Shown piece by piece: positions 49,567 to 60,831 of a stretch of 64,000 bases of DNA (positions within the stretch are counted from its first letter, which is position 1; the number at the start of each line of letters is the position of its first letter). The translations under genes and the position numbers were made by a program. Source of the stretch: Hofstenia miamia (taxonomy: Eukaryota > Xenacoelomorpha > Acoela); contig SCFE01000028.1 in NCBI GenBank assembly GCA_004352715.1, positions 1,422,238-1,486,237 on the forward strand. The letters are read 5' to 3'. The notes under the pieces are model-generated. The model saw nothing but the letters and a program-made list of their open reading frames with translations. It was not told the DNA's origin and did no database searches.

Positions 49567-52372
49567 GTTATGATTTGCGTTAAGGTTATAAAATATAAAA
49601 TAATTATGTTGAAAATTAACATATTTTCACAAATATTTGGGTGGCGGAGATAAAGCAAAAGTTCCAAATTTAGAAATTCAAGCATTCGACGTTATTCAAT
49701 AACTGAAATTTCATTAACGTAAATATATTTGATGCTTACTAATTGGAAGCTATTTTATAAGAATTCTTATGTAAAAATCACTGAAGCACAATTTTTGGAA
49801 TTTAAAAAAAGTTCTTATGAAAGACGCTTAAATTAGAAATTAACATAATCTCTATTTTTATACATCCATTTTACATTTCATCAGCTTACATAATATATAA
49901 TTCAACTCAGTTCTTAAGCAAAAATTTTAGAACTTGTAGAGAATCATTTCAGAAATATTTATTTACTATATATTGGAATTAATCTATAACTTTTTGGGAA
50001 GTTTTGATAGTCTTAACAAATTATATTATTAAGAAAACTTCAAAAATATTTTTTCTTCCAAAGCTTTGATTTTTACAGCAAATTCTCAATATGGAATGTG
50101 TAGTTTTTAACTGGAAAGAGAACACATATTCTGGCAAGAAGATGAGGCTACAGCGACGCCCTTGCACTTTTTAAGTCATAAAATATAAAAAGCGTGCAGC
50201 ACATTCTTTGCGAATACTATAAATGTTTTTCCCAAAAATATGTCTAAGCTGTTAATGAATTTGTAAATTTATATTTTCTGTTATATCCAAAGCCAAGCAT
50301 CTAAGGCAAAATTCTTTCATTTTAAAACCGATGTAAAAAATTTAAATGCGCTAGGTAGCAGCACATTTCGACATGAATGGAAGTTTAATAGGAAATGCAT
50401 TGTCTTACAAAAGTTCTATTCTAATCTAAATTCAAGACATGATGTCCACGAGTAGTCTTTATTTTCATTGTATAGCTGAGTTTACTCCTAAACAAATTCC
50501 AAACTAACTAAGTGCTCACTTTGTGGAAAGTGAATCACAATGAAGCCATAAAAATGATGCTACCAGAAGCGATCGAACTAGCAAAAAAGTTTTCATTCAA
50601 TTAATGTTCACAAAAACTTCATAATAAGAAATTTAATATTACAAAAGTGAAAGATTTATTACGCACTTTGTATGAAGGATTTGGTGAATTACAAGAATAC
50701 AGCGCTTGTAAAACTTCCGAAAGTTATAGTTTATTTATCATATTTCAGTTTTCAAAAAATTCATTAATATGATCAAATACAATGTCATAAGGCTTAAGAA
50801 AATCGGACTTATAGAATAATTCTTGGTTAATTTAATCAATCCCATTTGCTGAAAAAAGATTAATTCTTATTTAGTCATTAAATCATTGACTTATCATTGC
50901 CTAAAAAAATTTATATTTTTCAAAGTCAAATAATGGAGACAAATTTCGATAATCTTTATTCATCTAACATTGAAATATGCTCGAAGTAAAAGATGGCACA
51001 TGATCTGTTTTGGAAATCTCATATTGACGGAGTTGTGACAAAGTGTCTAAGATACTTTTTTTCACTGCGTATATTAAAGGATTAGTTGGGCGAAAATGAG
51101 TTAAATATAGTCTTTCTGTCAACTATCTGTTCCACTCTAGATCATGCATTTCCACTGTTTGTAGGTTTACCCGAAAATCTTAATTACAAACTCAAGCATA
51201 TGGCTCTGGAGCACAATTCTTTATTTCCAGTAGGAAGGAAAACGCTATAGTATTCAAATTTTAAATGGGTAAATATAGTAATATCACTTTTTAAGAAGAT
51301 TTTTAATAATATAAGTCACCCACTGTATTGTAAAGTACCTGCAAGGTTGCCAATAACTAAACACGTTGCACTGGAAAAATACCATGTGGAAATTCGGAAG
51401 AAACAATTTCTCCGATCCTATACCCCGTATTGAATATTTGAAAATTTGTATTGTAGATTTTTTAAATTAACATTTCTACTATTAATACTACAACCTAGAT
51501 CAAAAAGCGGAACATCAAGCAATGATTCAGAGTGGTTTTTCAGAGATGATATAATCAATTTGGAGTATAGCAATCCCTAAAGACACAGGTGATGCTTATA
51601 AATTTTTAAATTAAATTTAAAATTAACTTAATCGATGTCAAGACGAAGTACCAATGTTTATCAGTCAATTTAATAGAGACCTCAAGTCACTACCTTTGTA
51701 CATAAAGAATATCTTTCGATCAGTATTTCTGCGAGTTTTTCATGAGCATTCGGGATAAGGCATTTACATGAATCCATTATCCTCTAGAATTAAAGATTTT
51801 TCAAGAAATGCATTGAATCGAAAAATTCTCTATGATTCACTTTATTACGCAAAATCATAATATTCTTTTTAGACAAGTAATAGAATTTGAGAAGATTATT
51901 TGTGCTTTCTATGAAATTGACTTCGATGAATTGCTAGTCTAAGGGCTACCATCTGAAATGATTGGACTAAACCTGATATCCTTAAGCAAATTATAACCGC
52001 CAAAAAAGTTTCATTCATCTAATGAAATGCAACTATATAGATTACCAAAGCCATTTTAACTAACAAAGGCAATTCAAAATGCTCTCAAAAATTTAATATG
52101 AAATCATAGTTTCATGCTCATTCCAAAGAAATTACTTTACTTTGCTCAACACCAATTGCTGCTACAACAGACGAATTTAAAATACACTTATTGAAGGATT
52201 GGATAAATTGTTCGATTTTTGTTTCAAAGTTTTGATTGCTAATATTTATTTCAATGCAAATTGAACTACTATTAACCTCCAATTGAGAACGCTTATAGGC
52301 TTTCCAAAAAGTTGTTTTAGGATGTGATAACGTTTAAGCAAAAATAAATTTTGGTTTTGAACAAACTTGTCA

Positions 52373-52716
52373 ACGGACCCAGCTTCTAACGAGCCGAGCT
52401 TGAGCAGTGCATTGGATATATAACGAGCCCAAAACGAGCCTTTATTAAGCCAAGCAAATTTATAGTTCTGCTTTTTAGTTTATTTATGCAGATTTTTTTA
52501 TTTTTTCATTCAATATGCCTTTTTTATAATCTTATTTTAAAATGTTTTTCAAATAATAGTAAGAGCTTTGAAAAAATTTTGAGAGCGCAATATTTTGATA
52601 AAAAATATTGAGCTAAAACGAGCCTCATTTAATGGTTCTATGTAGTGAACCGAACCGAGCCGAGCCGAGCCGAGCCGAGCCGAGCCGAACCGAGCAGAGT
52701 CTTTTGGAGCAGGTCT
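52373..52716. repeat. CGAGC-rich repeat with (CCGAG)n array
   Basis: Contains CTTGTCAACGGACCCAGC at the left, scattered CGAGCC words, and a pentanucleotide array of CCGAG units at about 52652-52692 in a region otherwise poor in G+C. It shares words with the repeat at 3148-3520. The right side inverted reads CAGACCTGCTCC. Ends do not pair cleanly, so a MITE origin is only possible. The array also yields a false frame coding GSARLGSARLGS on minus. Confidence 0.4.
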
Positions 52717-53477
52717 GAATTTAATATGATGAATTTTTTTAAATAAATTTTAAATGGCAATTTTGATTCTTGCAAAGAGTTAAAATAGTGTATACATGGA
52801 CAAACCTCTAGAAACAACAAGTGTTTGCGTTAGAAAACCCAAGAACATCCCCATTGCGATTACTTGGAAAAGATATCATAATACTGAAGTCAGAAAATGC
52901 ACTCGTAATTTATTGGTTTTTTTCATTTGACAATCGTGTATTGTCCTCTATTCATATTTCAACAAATGTATTAGAATTACTAGAATTTCGTTCTCATTAT
53001 AACTGTTAACTTTATATTTTTAGTTGCATAGTTTGCATAGATATGTGATTCAGTGCATGCATTCATTTCATAGATTTATATACTCAATCAGCGATGGTAA
53101 TGGTCCTGGATGTTTATGGTCATACCCGCCGAGACTGCCCATACCATGTCCAAGACTACAAAATATCACTTGAATTTTGTAATTCCAAGACCAGGGCTCC
53201 TCAAACAAACGTACATCCTGAACAATCCTTACCTGAAAAATACACATTTCAAAAAATAATTAACAAATATCAAAGTTTCAACAAGAAAATCAGCAAATAG
53301 TAGATAAACCTTAACAGCATTTGATAGATGTAATGATGTCGGGATTTATTCGTACCCAACACTTTATAACAGTTATTGATAGACTCGTTTTGCTTAATGA
53401 GATTAGCAGTTATTTTTAAGTCAATATTTTTCGGAATCAAGTCTACCTAGGACCACGAACTTCTTCGATATCAGACC

Positions 53478-53537
53478 CAGAATGATTCCAAACCGCGATT
53501 TATAGACCAGAATGATTCCAAACCGCGATTTATAGAC
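53478..53537. repeat. Tandem duplication, 30 bp x 2
   Basis: Two identical units starting CAGAATGATTCC and ending TTTATAGAC. Confidence 0.9.
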
Positions 53538-54263
53538 CAACATTGTAGTCAATATGATTTCTTAGTTATTTATTGAAACAATATGTGGAATAATATTGCA
53601 ATAATTACATGATTATAAAGCTATAATCTTCACAATATATAATTTGCTAGAAAATATATAGCTCTACTTACACATTTGTTAACAATATTGTATATAAAAT
53701 TCTGCAGCAAATTGAATTCTCCGCTTAGAATAACGATGTGTCAGAAATCCTCTCAGTTTTTCAAGCAGTCATTATTCTTCATCTTATAAACTGATCAAAC
53801 ACAGAAGAGCGTATAATTTTACACGAAATGAATATTTTCGGAAAATAATTTATTTCAATTAAAACGTTCACTACATATTATTAATGGGAGTATAATAAAT
53901 AACAAAATAATGAAGCAATGGGTGCCTTGAATATTGTGCAATGCGGCCTTTGGAATGAAGGAGTTGCTGGAAAGTTAAAGAAAACTTAAGATATTTTTAA
54001 AAACGCTTTGAGGTAAAATTTCAATTCTGTATTCAATGTACTATTTTGGCGCACTATTATTACATTATAAATATCATAATATAACTATATTTTTATCATG
54101 AATATTTGAATTGATGTAATTCTAAATATAGACAATTTTTCTGAGTTGGCCAAGAATTGTATGTAAATGCGTAATCTGCTAAAAGCATTGTATATAGAAA
54201 AATGAACTAGTTTAGAAATAGATTTCCTAAAAAATAAAACTGTAACCAGCAGTAACATTTAGC

Positions 54264-54266
<3 letters not shown>

Positions 54267-54308
<42 letters not shown>
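54267..54308. repeat. (TA)n microsatellite
   Basis: Uninterrupted TA array. Confidence 0.9.
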
Positions 54309-54310
<2 letters not shown>

Positions 54311-55299
54311 CAGTAAATTTGTGCTCCAAGGCAACAATTACAATAAATCACTGAGGTAAAAGCAAGACAATATCACATGTATTGAACAATACCAGTTAAT
54401 TATTTTTAAAAATTACCTTATTATATTTTCTTTAGTACAAGTTAACCAAGCAACACTTTAAAAGCGAAATCAATAACAGCTTCTCTGTTTGCCATAAGAA
54501 ATTATTTCTACGCGAATCTGATTGGTGGAAGTCATTAAATAGAGTTTATCACAATTTGGAGAGGGAAATTAATTAGGCAGATTAACTAACATGTCATGAA
54601 TTAAACCTTAAAACATTCTATGCTCCAAGAGTGTCAATTTATATAATTGGTCAAAACAGAAACCTCTGAAATAAATTATAACTTTTTGTACAAGCCCTAG
54701 TTAAGAGCATAGCGAAATAGTTCTCAATATCAATGTAGAAATTTGAAATTTTCTTGAATATGTATGCAAAAAATTGTTCATGTGCTTGAAGAAGGCCTCC
54801 CTGAAAATCTTAACTGTTTTCCAATGAACTATTCGATGTATTCAGAAATTTTCAAATTCAATAGCTAATGCTCGGATGATTCTAGAGCATCAAGAGCAGT
54901 GAATTAATCTATAAATATTCGTAAAAAAATGCCAAAGATAATTTTGGTTAATAGATATTCCTTCTCTAAGCACTTATATTATTTGCAAAGATTGATTGCG
55001 AAAGGCGTTGTGCGAGCAGGAGGCACAGGTGGGATTTTTAACACTGCTTTGTGAGGTTTTCACGTTAAAGACGTTATTAAGATTAAAAACATTAGTTAAA
55101 ATGTTACAAACAAAAAATATTTATTGAGCAAAAAGTTAAATTAAAGCATTTTTGTTTTATATTCTCAGTGTAGAAAGCCAATTTAGCAGATTTTTCTCTT
55201 CCTAATCGATTTCAGACATCAGAGTGTACACATCAGACAGAAAAAAAACTCGCTCAATATCTGCAGAAGATGGAATAAATATTAAATTTTTAAGTACCA

Positions 55300-55644
55300 A
55301 TGATCCAATCGAACTTCCTCATTCAAGTTGTCCAGGGCTATTTGCCAGTACTTGATAAAAACCGTGTTACTGGGGTTCTCAGCCAACGACACTGTTTTGG
55401 AAAAAATATAAATGTAAAAAATACTGTTAGAATAATACATGTAACTAGCATTGCTAAATATCAGTCTCATCCTGAGGAAGCATATGCATCTTTTTTACGA
55501 ATTCAACAGGTTAAATCAAGTACTTCTTTTAAAGAACTTCCTACTAAAAATGTAACCTGTGTCAAAGAACATGCCACAATCGCTGCAGATACGTTTGTGG
55601 TCCATGCTCAAAAATGCTTGCAACCGTTATCTTCAATAATTTAA
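55300..55644 (+). other. Unidentified 114-codon open frame
   Basis: The frame begins at ATG 55300 and has mixed, protein-like composition (LPVLDKNRVTGVLSQRHCFG near the start). In another frame, 55523-55612 encodes a Cys-dense stretch, CNLCQRTCHNRCRYVCGPC, with a piggyBac-like C-terminal flavour. A decayed piggyBac-type transposase would put these two blocks in this order, but the middle is not recognisable and both matches are weak. It may also be a chance frame. Confidence 0.2.
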
Positions 55645-55863
55645 AAAATTCTTCCATTTTTTATTGTTATGTGGCAATTGATTTGTACTGTGATGCAAAA
55701 TGATTACAAATCAATTGGCAATGATTAGACCATAATGATGAAAACCTTAATGTGTATATTTCACATGTTCCTTTCTATTTCTATTTATTGGTCGACCACA
55801 ATACCCAATATAATTTATTTAGACATATCGGGTAACTTTAACGACAACCTTTGTCATTTTTAC

Positions 55864-55871
55864 ATGTGAAC
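55864..55871. repeat. Left target duplication
   Basis: ATGTGAAC, matching GTGTGTAC at 56730-56737 at 6 of 8 bases. Confidence 0.5.
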
Positions 55872-56571
55872 CAGAGATGGAAAAGGCTACCAGCCTGAAG
55901 GGGCCGACAATTTACAGGCCTGCAGCCCCTTTAATCTTCATTAAAGGCCTGTTAAATTACTGGAAGTTTACCAGCGAAAATGATTAAAAAAATTCTTGTT
56001 TTATCCTATAAAGAGAATATTTTGCTTAGCTTTAGAGAAATTCTTATGAAAATCTAAATTCAAAAAATTTTATAGTTTCAGGAAATCTACAGTTTTGAAA
56101 TTAATTTGATAATTAAATTTACTTTCTGAAACCTCTCAATAATTTACTATAAATTGAATTGTTCTGATTTTTGAAAAGGTAATTTGACTTTAGTTTTTTA
56201 TGGAACTTAATAATAATTTTTGCAGAAGCTGTTTATATTAATGAAAGTGTAATCTATAGGATTTACACTTGAAATTTGAGAGACCTCATACAAATCAAGC
56301 AACTTGAACGCTTGCATTTTTAATAATATTGGAGGGGAAGCTCAAAATAAATTTGAAAGTAAAGGAGTAATTATGTTTGGCTTTAGCGAAAAAATTTTTA
56401 AATATATATATGTATTTGTGTGCTTATAAATTATTCAATGCTAACTGAGGTTAAATGCCACAGCAATATGGAACATAATGATTGATAATGCTACTCGCCT
56501 AGCTTTATGTAATTTAACTATCATAAAAAAATATACTAATTGAACAACCTATATATATATACGGGCTCTAG

Positions 56572-56602
<31 letters not shown>

Positions 56603-56729
56603 TTGCATAGATTAAATATACAATGCAAAAAAATTTACCGGACAAAACCGGCCGGCTGACCGGCCGCGATTAGCTTTTGACGGCTAACTACCGGTCCGGC
56701 CTTAAAATTCCTGGCTGTTTCCAACTCTG
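55872..56729. mobile_element. Non-autonomous hAT-like element, 858 bp
   Basis: The left end CAGAGATGGAAAAGG and the inverted right end CAGAGTTGGAAACAG match at 12 of 15 positions. Subterminal zones are G+C-rich (CAGCCTGAAGGGGCCG on the left, GGCCGGCTGACCGGCC on the right) while the inside is AT-rich and holds a TA array at about 56575-56601. Flanking 8-mers agree at 6 of 8 bases, so the insertion is fairly old. No transposase coding was found. Its ends resemble those of the element at 23522-24194. Confidence 0.65.
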
Positions 56730-57512
56730 GTGTGTACTTTCATTTTCTTTAATAAAATTTATATTCTCATTTAATTTAATAAACCTATTGTTTGCATTCC
56801 TTGACATTGAATTATAAGAACATGCACAAAATCATGTGAATATTTCATTTATTTGTTGTATCTAACTATTTCCGCAATTGCTTCTCTAATGCATTTAACA
56901 ATAAAATTGCTAGAATATTCCTTTATTCTTAGGTCTGCTTTCAATTTGATAATTTTTAGTACTTTTTGTCATAGGAATATTCTTTGTATTGATCATTTAT
57001 CCATAAAAACCTGGTATTCACTTAAAAGCACAATCCATTTTCCCAAGCTGCTCAAAAAATTAGTCCAAGCCTATGGAAATGGAAAATTATTACTGATGAA
57101 CGTACTCGAATGTAGGGTCTAATATTTGTGCTAATACCTATTGCTGTTATTAAATAGTCAGTTTTCTTTGTCACCTTTCCCAACAAAAAATTTGTATCGA
57201 GGTTGTTTATGAAGCAGTGCTTCGCCATCTCATTGATACTCTTGATGCGCAAGTGTACAAAGTCCAATTGCATTGCTTGTCTTCATGCTTATCTTTAATG
57301 AATCTAGGTCTTATAATGGTAAGCCTCATGGTTGCTGAAGCATAGCGAATTCGTAGCAAAATTTGTGGACTCCACATTTACATTTGTGGTTCGATGTTTG
57401 ATTCTGATGGCCGGTATGGTCTTTCATGCAAAACGATTGCTGGTCATTTCTCTCTCCACAACACACTTCGTGACATAATTACATAATTAAGCGAGATCTC
57501 AATTTTGCCTAT

Positions 57513-57520
57513 GTCCCTAC
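57513..57520. repeat. Left 8 bp target duplication
   Basis: GTCCCTAC, identical to 57769-57776. Confidence 0.9.
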
Positions 57521-57768
57521 CAGTGGCGTACCCAGGGGGGGACATGGTGGAATGTCCCCCCCCCGTCAGGTTTCGAAATTAAATTTTGACTTGATAAATC
57601 AAAAAATTTTTCGTAAAAAATTGAAAAATTTAAAATCTAGGATCGTGAAATGCATTTTTTAGGGTCTATTTTCTCAATATTTTCAAAAATTTTCTCGGGG
57701 CTTCGCCCCGCATTAGGGAATAACAATGATGTCCCCCCCCCTGTCAGAAAATCCTGGGTACGCCCCTG
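57521..57768. mobile_element. hAT-type MITE, 248 bp
   Basis: The left end CAGTGGCGTACCCAGG and the inverted right end CAGGGGCGTACCCAGG match at 15 of 16 positions. GTCCCTAC flanks both sides exactly. Poly-C/poly-G stretches lie just inside both ends and the centre has GGGGCTTCGCCCCG, a strong hairpin. With no coding capacity this is a miniature inverted-repeat element. It interrupts a retroelement pseudogene, so it inserted after or during decay of that copy. Confidence 0.92.
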
Positions 57769-57776
57769 GTCCCTAC
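57769..57776. repeat. Right 8 bp target duplication
   Basis: GTCCCTAC, matching 57513-57520. Confidence 0.9.
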
Positions 57777-58150
57777 TGGCTTAGAACCACCTGGTCTGTC
57801 ACCGAATGAATCTGGTTCCATGGAAATGAGGTCGAGTACTTCTTTGAGATGTAAGTGTTCTGACCCCAAGCAGAATTAATAATTATGCTTTCTTCAAGGC
57901 TGCAAAGGATACTGAGCGAATTAAGATTTGTAAATACCGAGAACTAATTGATGTTTGCTAAGACTTTCAACAAATCGCCTTTTAGGTTCAAGGCAGCTGT
58001 GTGTCTGAATCTTTTCAATTTTATCGGAGCTATTGCTGCTCGAATCCGTGCTTGCACCAAACAGGCCCATTCTCAAACATTTCCTATGCAAACAATCTGT
58101 GTTTCTATTTAAATGGTAAATACTGCTTGTGTCGTTAGACTGTTCGTTCA

Positions 58151-59689
58151 ATAAAACTTTCGGACGAAATATTTGGTTTATAGTCGTCTCTTCTCTAGTC
58201 CGTTCAAATATTTCACTAAATATCTATTGTTTTTTCATTTATTTTAGGGTATTTTAGGAAATATTACTACAACATATCGCAAGTTGAAGTGCACCTTGCT
58301 GTTAACATATTAGTTAGAATGTATTTATGGAAATCCACGCAATATGCAGAAAATTTTGATTGCCATACTCCAAACGAAATAGTTGATGTCGTTAAAATTG
58401 GTTGTGCCATGTACTGCTGACTGCACCAGTGTGGAAAGCAAAAACAATGTAGTAGAGTCAACTATCTATTAAGCAATATCACATTCAATTAAGTGCCAAT
58501 GAGATTATACAAACATGTTCACTACAAATACTAAGCACTGGTAAAAAACATCACCTGCGACCTATGTAATAACAACATAACAATTGCAATGCAAATTTTA
58601 TATTTACTTTCGTTCTTTGTTAAGAAATATAGTAAATTTGTTGATTCTCTGTAGCATATTTACAAAAATATATTTTACTTTATCTTTAAAACATTAAATA
58701 TTTTTCTATGTTCAAATACTCGGTTCTAGGTTCCATGGTTGCAACAACTATGTTGATAGACTACCCAAAGCAAATGAGGTGCGCCGTGCGCAGGAGCAGG
58801 TCACCGGCGCAGATGGGACTTAAGATGTAAAATGAAAAACGCTAAGCTTTCAGATTTTGAACATTATTTCGTGATCAATAAGCTGGGGTAAGGCCTTACA
58901 TGTGCCCAGCCCCTACCTATAAAAATGCACAGGTTACCTTGTTCGCGTCAGCATCTTAAACCCATTATGCCCTTAACTAAATGTCATTTAACTGAAATAA
59001 ATAAAGCAACAAGAAAACTGCTAGTGTGCTACTATCTAGGCCTATGCATCATTTCAAAACACCTATCAACTTAGCTTAGAAAACCTTTTTTTTGAAATCA
59101 CTGAGAAGTTTAATTTTACAACTATAAAGTCATAATTAAGATCCGTTTCCATTTTGTCAATTCATCTTGGATTAAACCAAGTTACAATAATTGAAAACAT
59201 AAAACAATATGAAAATACTTTGTGTGGTCTGCTCATTAATCTTTTCCTTTAAACTGCTCCTCAATTATTACAATAGATCCAGGGGTCCAGCTAACCGTGG
59301 ATGCTGGGGGTGATGGCCCCGAATATTTTTTCCTCGGGGTAGCAAAATGAAACTTTGCAGATGTTGCAATATATTCATTTCATTTCCCATTCATTTTCCA
59401 AATTTACAATGCAGTAATTAAAATGCCTCTCTACATTTTTTGCTTAGAAAAATGAAATAAGTAAGTTGTTTGTTTTGTAAATACTATATGTAGATACATG
59501 TAAATAGTACATGTATAATTCTTGAAATCTCAGCCATCAAAATGGCAAAATACATTATTTTTGTTCTTGAACTACTGATTTGTTCTATTCTTTTAAACAA
59601 AAGACTAGCAGTAATGTAGTCTAATTCGTTTTTGAAGGAAGTTTGTTATGACACCTAAATAATTATATATACATATATATATATATTAC
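58151..59689. other. Intergenic, no gene seen
   Basis: Patches of higher G+C at 58775-58825 and 59280-59340 (the latter starting CCAGGGGTCCAGC) look like transposon debris but have no paired ends. Confidence 0.5.
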
Positions 59690-59704
59690 CTTAACATTGA
59701 AATA

Positions 59705-59733
59705 GACCGGTTTCGATTTTAAATCATCTTCAG
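59705..59733 (-). ncRNA. Candidate hammerhead ribozyme motif in Penelope 3' region
   Basis: On minus: CTGAAGA (core C-U-G-A-N-G-A), one extra T, a 4 bp stem GATT/AATC with loop TAA, then GAAA, then CCGGTC in which ACC/GGT can form a tiny stem III ending in the cleavage triplet GUC. Stem I could pair over three A-T bases. Penelope-like elements are known to carry such minimal hammerheads with very short stem III. Activity is not shown; the extra base and weak stem I make it uncertain. Confidence 0.5.
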
Positions 59734-59799
59734 TATAACAATAATGCGGTAATAAAATTACAGTAACTACACTTTATAAATGAATATTGCATGCACTTC

Positions 59800-60065
59800 T
59801 AAAATAAATTTAATGTTAGCATGTTTTGTTGTATACTTAATAGTTGATCATTCTTAGTTTCCTTAAGTAAAATTGCTTCACCGATTTTTTGATAGTTTGA
59901 TCTTAGTAGTATGTAGAAATTATTTTCAAATGCAGTATATTTATGTAGATATATTTCTGGTCTTAGGTGCCCATTTACATGTTCTTTTGTTCTGGTTCCT
60001 ATATGTCTTTTAGCTTCTCCGATGTATGATTTTTTACAATCATCACATTGGTATTCATATATTAA
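59800..60065 (-). pseudogene. GIY-YIG endonuclease domain of Penelope-like element
   Basis: A minus frame gives YEYQCDDCKKSYIGEAKRHI then GTRTKEHVNGHLRPE and ENNFYILLRSNYQKIGEAIL, ending LLSIQQNMLTLNLF. The Y-x-C-x-x-C-x-x-x-Y-I-G start, the Arg of the R-x-x-E-H block and the later I-x-E-A/E motif are those of the Penelope GIY-YIG nuclease with its Cys pair. This block is open across about 85 codons. A frame shift separates it from the linker and reverse transcriptase upstream. Confidence 0.85.
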
Positions 60066-60831
60066 GGAAGAATGTCTTAAATGTTGGTATTATCTTCATC
60101 TGCTTTAGTTTGGTGTTCATTATTAAAACTTTTTTTTATTTTAATGACTTGGTTATTGCAATAGGGACGTTTTAAATATATACTAGTTTTAGTTTCATCA
60201 GTCACCTTTTTTATTTGATCTTTATAACTTAAAAACATGTCATTCGAGAACTTCTTGATAATTTTGTGTGGATAACCATTTTTCTCTTATGTCTGAAAAT
60301 TTTTCACATGGCATCTGTTAAATGTTTATAATTTTATGATATGAGTTTAGCACGATTAAATAATGATTTTATGGTGTTAATTTTGCACGTTTTACTACAA
60401 TAAGAGCTGTATGGAATATAGAGTCTAGAATTTGCTGACTTCAAGTGCCAATTGCTTTCATGATAGTTGTTGAAGTTATGTCTGTACACATCAAGAAAAT
60501 TTAATTTTTTGTTGATTTCAGTGTCCATAGTAAATTTGATCTCTGGTAAAACGTTATTTAGCTAATTTAAAGAATTTTAGTTTTTTCTTGGTTATCAAAA
60601 ATTGAAAATAAAAAAATATATCATCCACATATCTTACATATAATTCTGGCTTTGTTACTGTTACTATTTCAAAATTACTTTCAATGATATCCATTGCAAA
60701 TGCTGCTATTGTTGGTTCTAAGGCTGATAAGTAACATGAGATAGCATAATTTCGTACTCTGGTATTATATAAACCCAAAGGAACTCCAACCTCTTTCTCT
60801 TTTCGTTTTGCAACAAAATATGAAATCATAA

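Larger units (their letters stand above)
47873..52372. other. Intergenic, no confirmed gene
   Basis: Contains a TA array at 48113-48158, telomere-like words in inverted orientation at 49361-49390 and 49508-49566, and a long AT-rich tract. Broken plus-strand frames at 51000-51900 have some protein-like words but none I could assign. Confidence 0.45.
52717..55262. other. Intergenic, no gene seen
   Basis: Holds an exact 30 bp tandem duplication at 53478-53537 and a TA array at 54267-54308. Short frames at 52821 and 53094 have no recognisable motif. Confidence 0.5.
57225..58150 (+). pseudogene. Retroelement C-terminal domain, decayed and split
   Basis: Plus-strand frames read SLMVAEA and RIRSKICGLHIYICGSMFDS, then GRYGLSCKTIAGHFSLHNTL, resembling the R-L-G-x-x-I-C-x-x-H-x-C-x-C-G ... 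H-G-L-S-C ... H block seen near the C-terminus of many invertebrate reverse-transcriptase proteins. After a MITE at 57521-57768 the match continues as LEPPGLSPNESGS (family E-P-x-G-L), then SRINNYAFFKAAKDTERIKI, CKYRELIDVC and FQQIAFEVQGSCVSE. Many stops and shifts are present. The Cys/His cluster may be a metal-binding nuclease-type fold (inference). No reverse transcriptase palm was found upstream, so the class of the parent element is unsettled. Confidence 0.55.
59690..60830 (-). mobile_element. Penelope-like retroelement, 3' portion
   Basis: Minus strand. The right part (60829-60560) carries reverse transcriptase blocks GVPLG, PTIAAFAMDIIESNFEIV and ELYVRYVDDIFFYF (catalytic Y-V-D-D). At about 60530-60335 comes NKKLNFLDV and RLYIPYSSYCSKTCKINTIK, the conserved Penelope thumb region. 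Next is the linker NGYPHKIIKKFSNDMFLSYK, then a GIY-YIG nuclease, then a hammerhead-like motif near the end. Several stops and shifts interrupt the frame. The 5' part of the reverse transcriptase is missing and a plus-strand LINE begins exactly there. Family known: these elements prime reverse transcription with their own GIY-YIG cleavage. Confidence 0.85.

Noticed and set aside
52638-52820. Protein with GSARLGSARLGS repeats
   Set aside because: It is the translation of the CCGAG pentanucleotide array.
59279-59345. CCAGGGGTCCAGC block as a MITE end
   Set aside because: No inverted partner or target duplication was found nearby.
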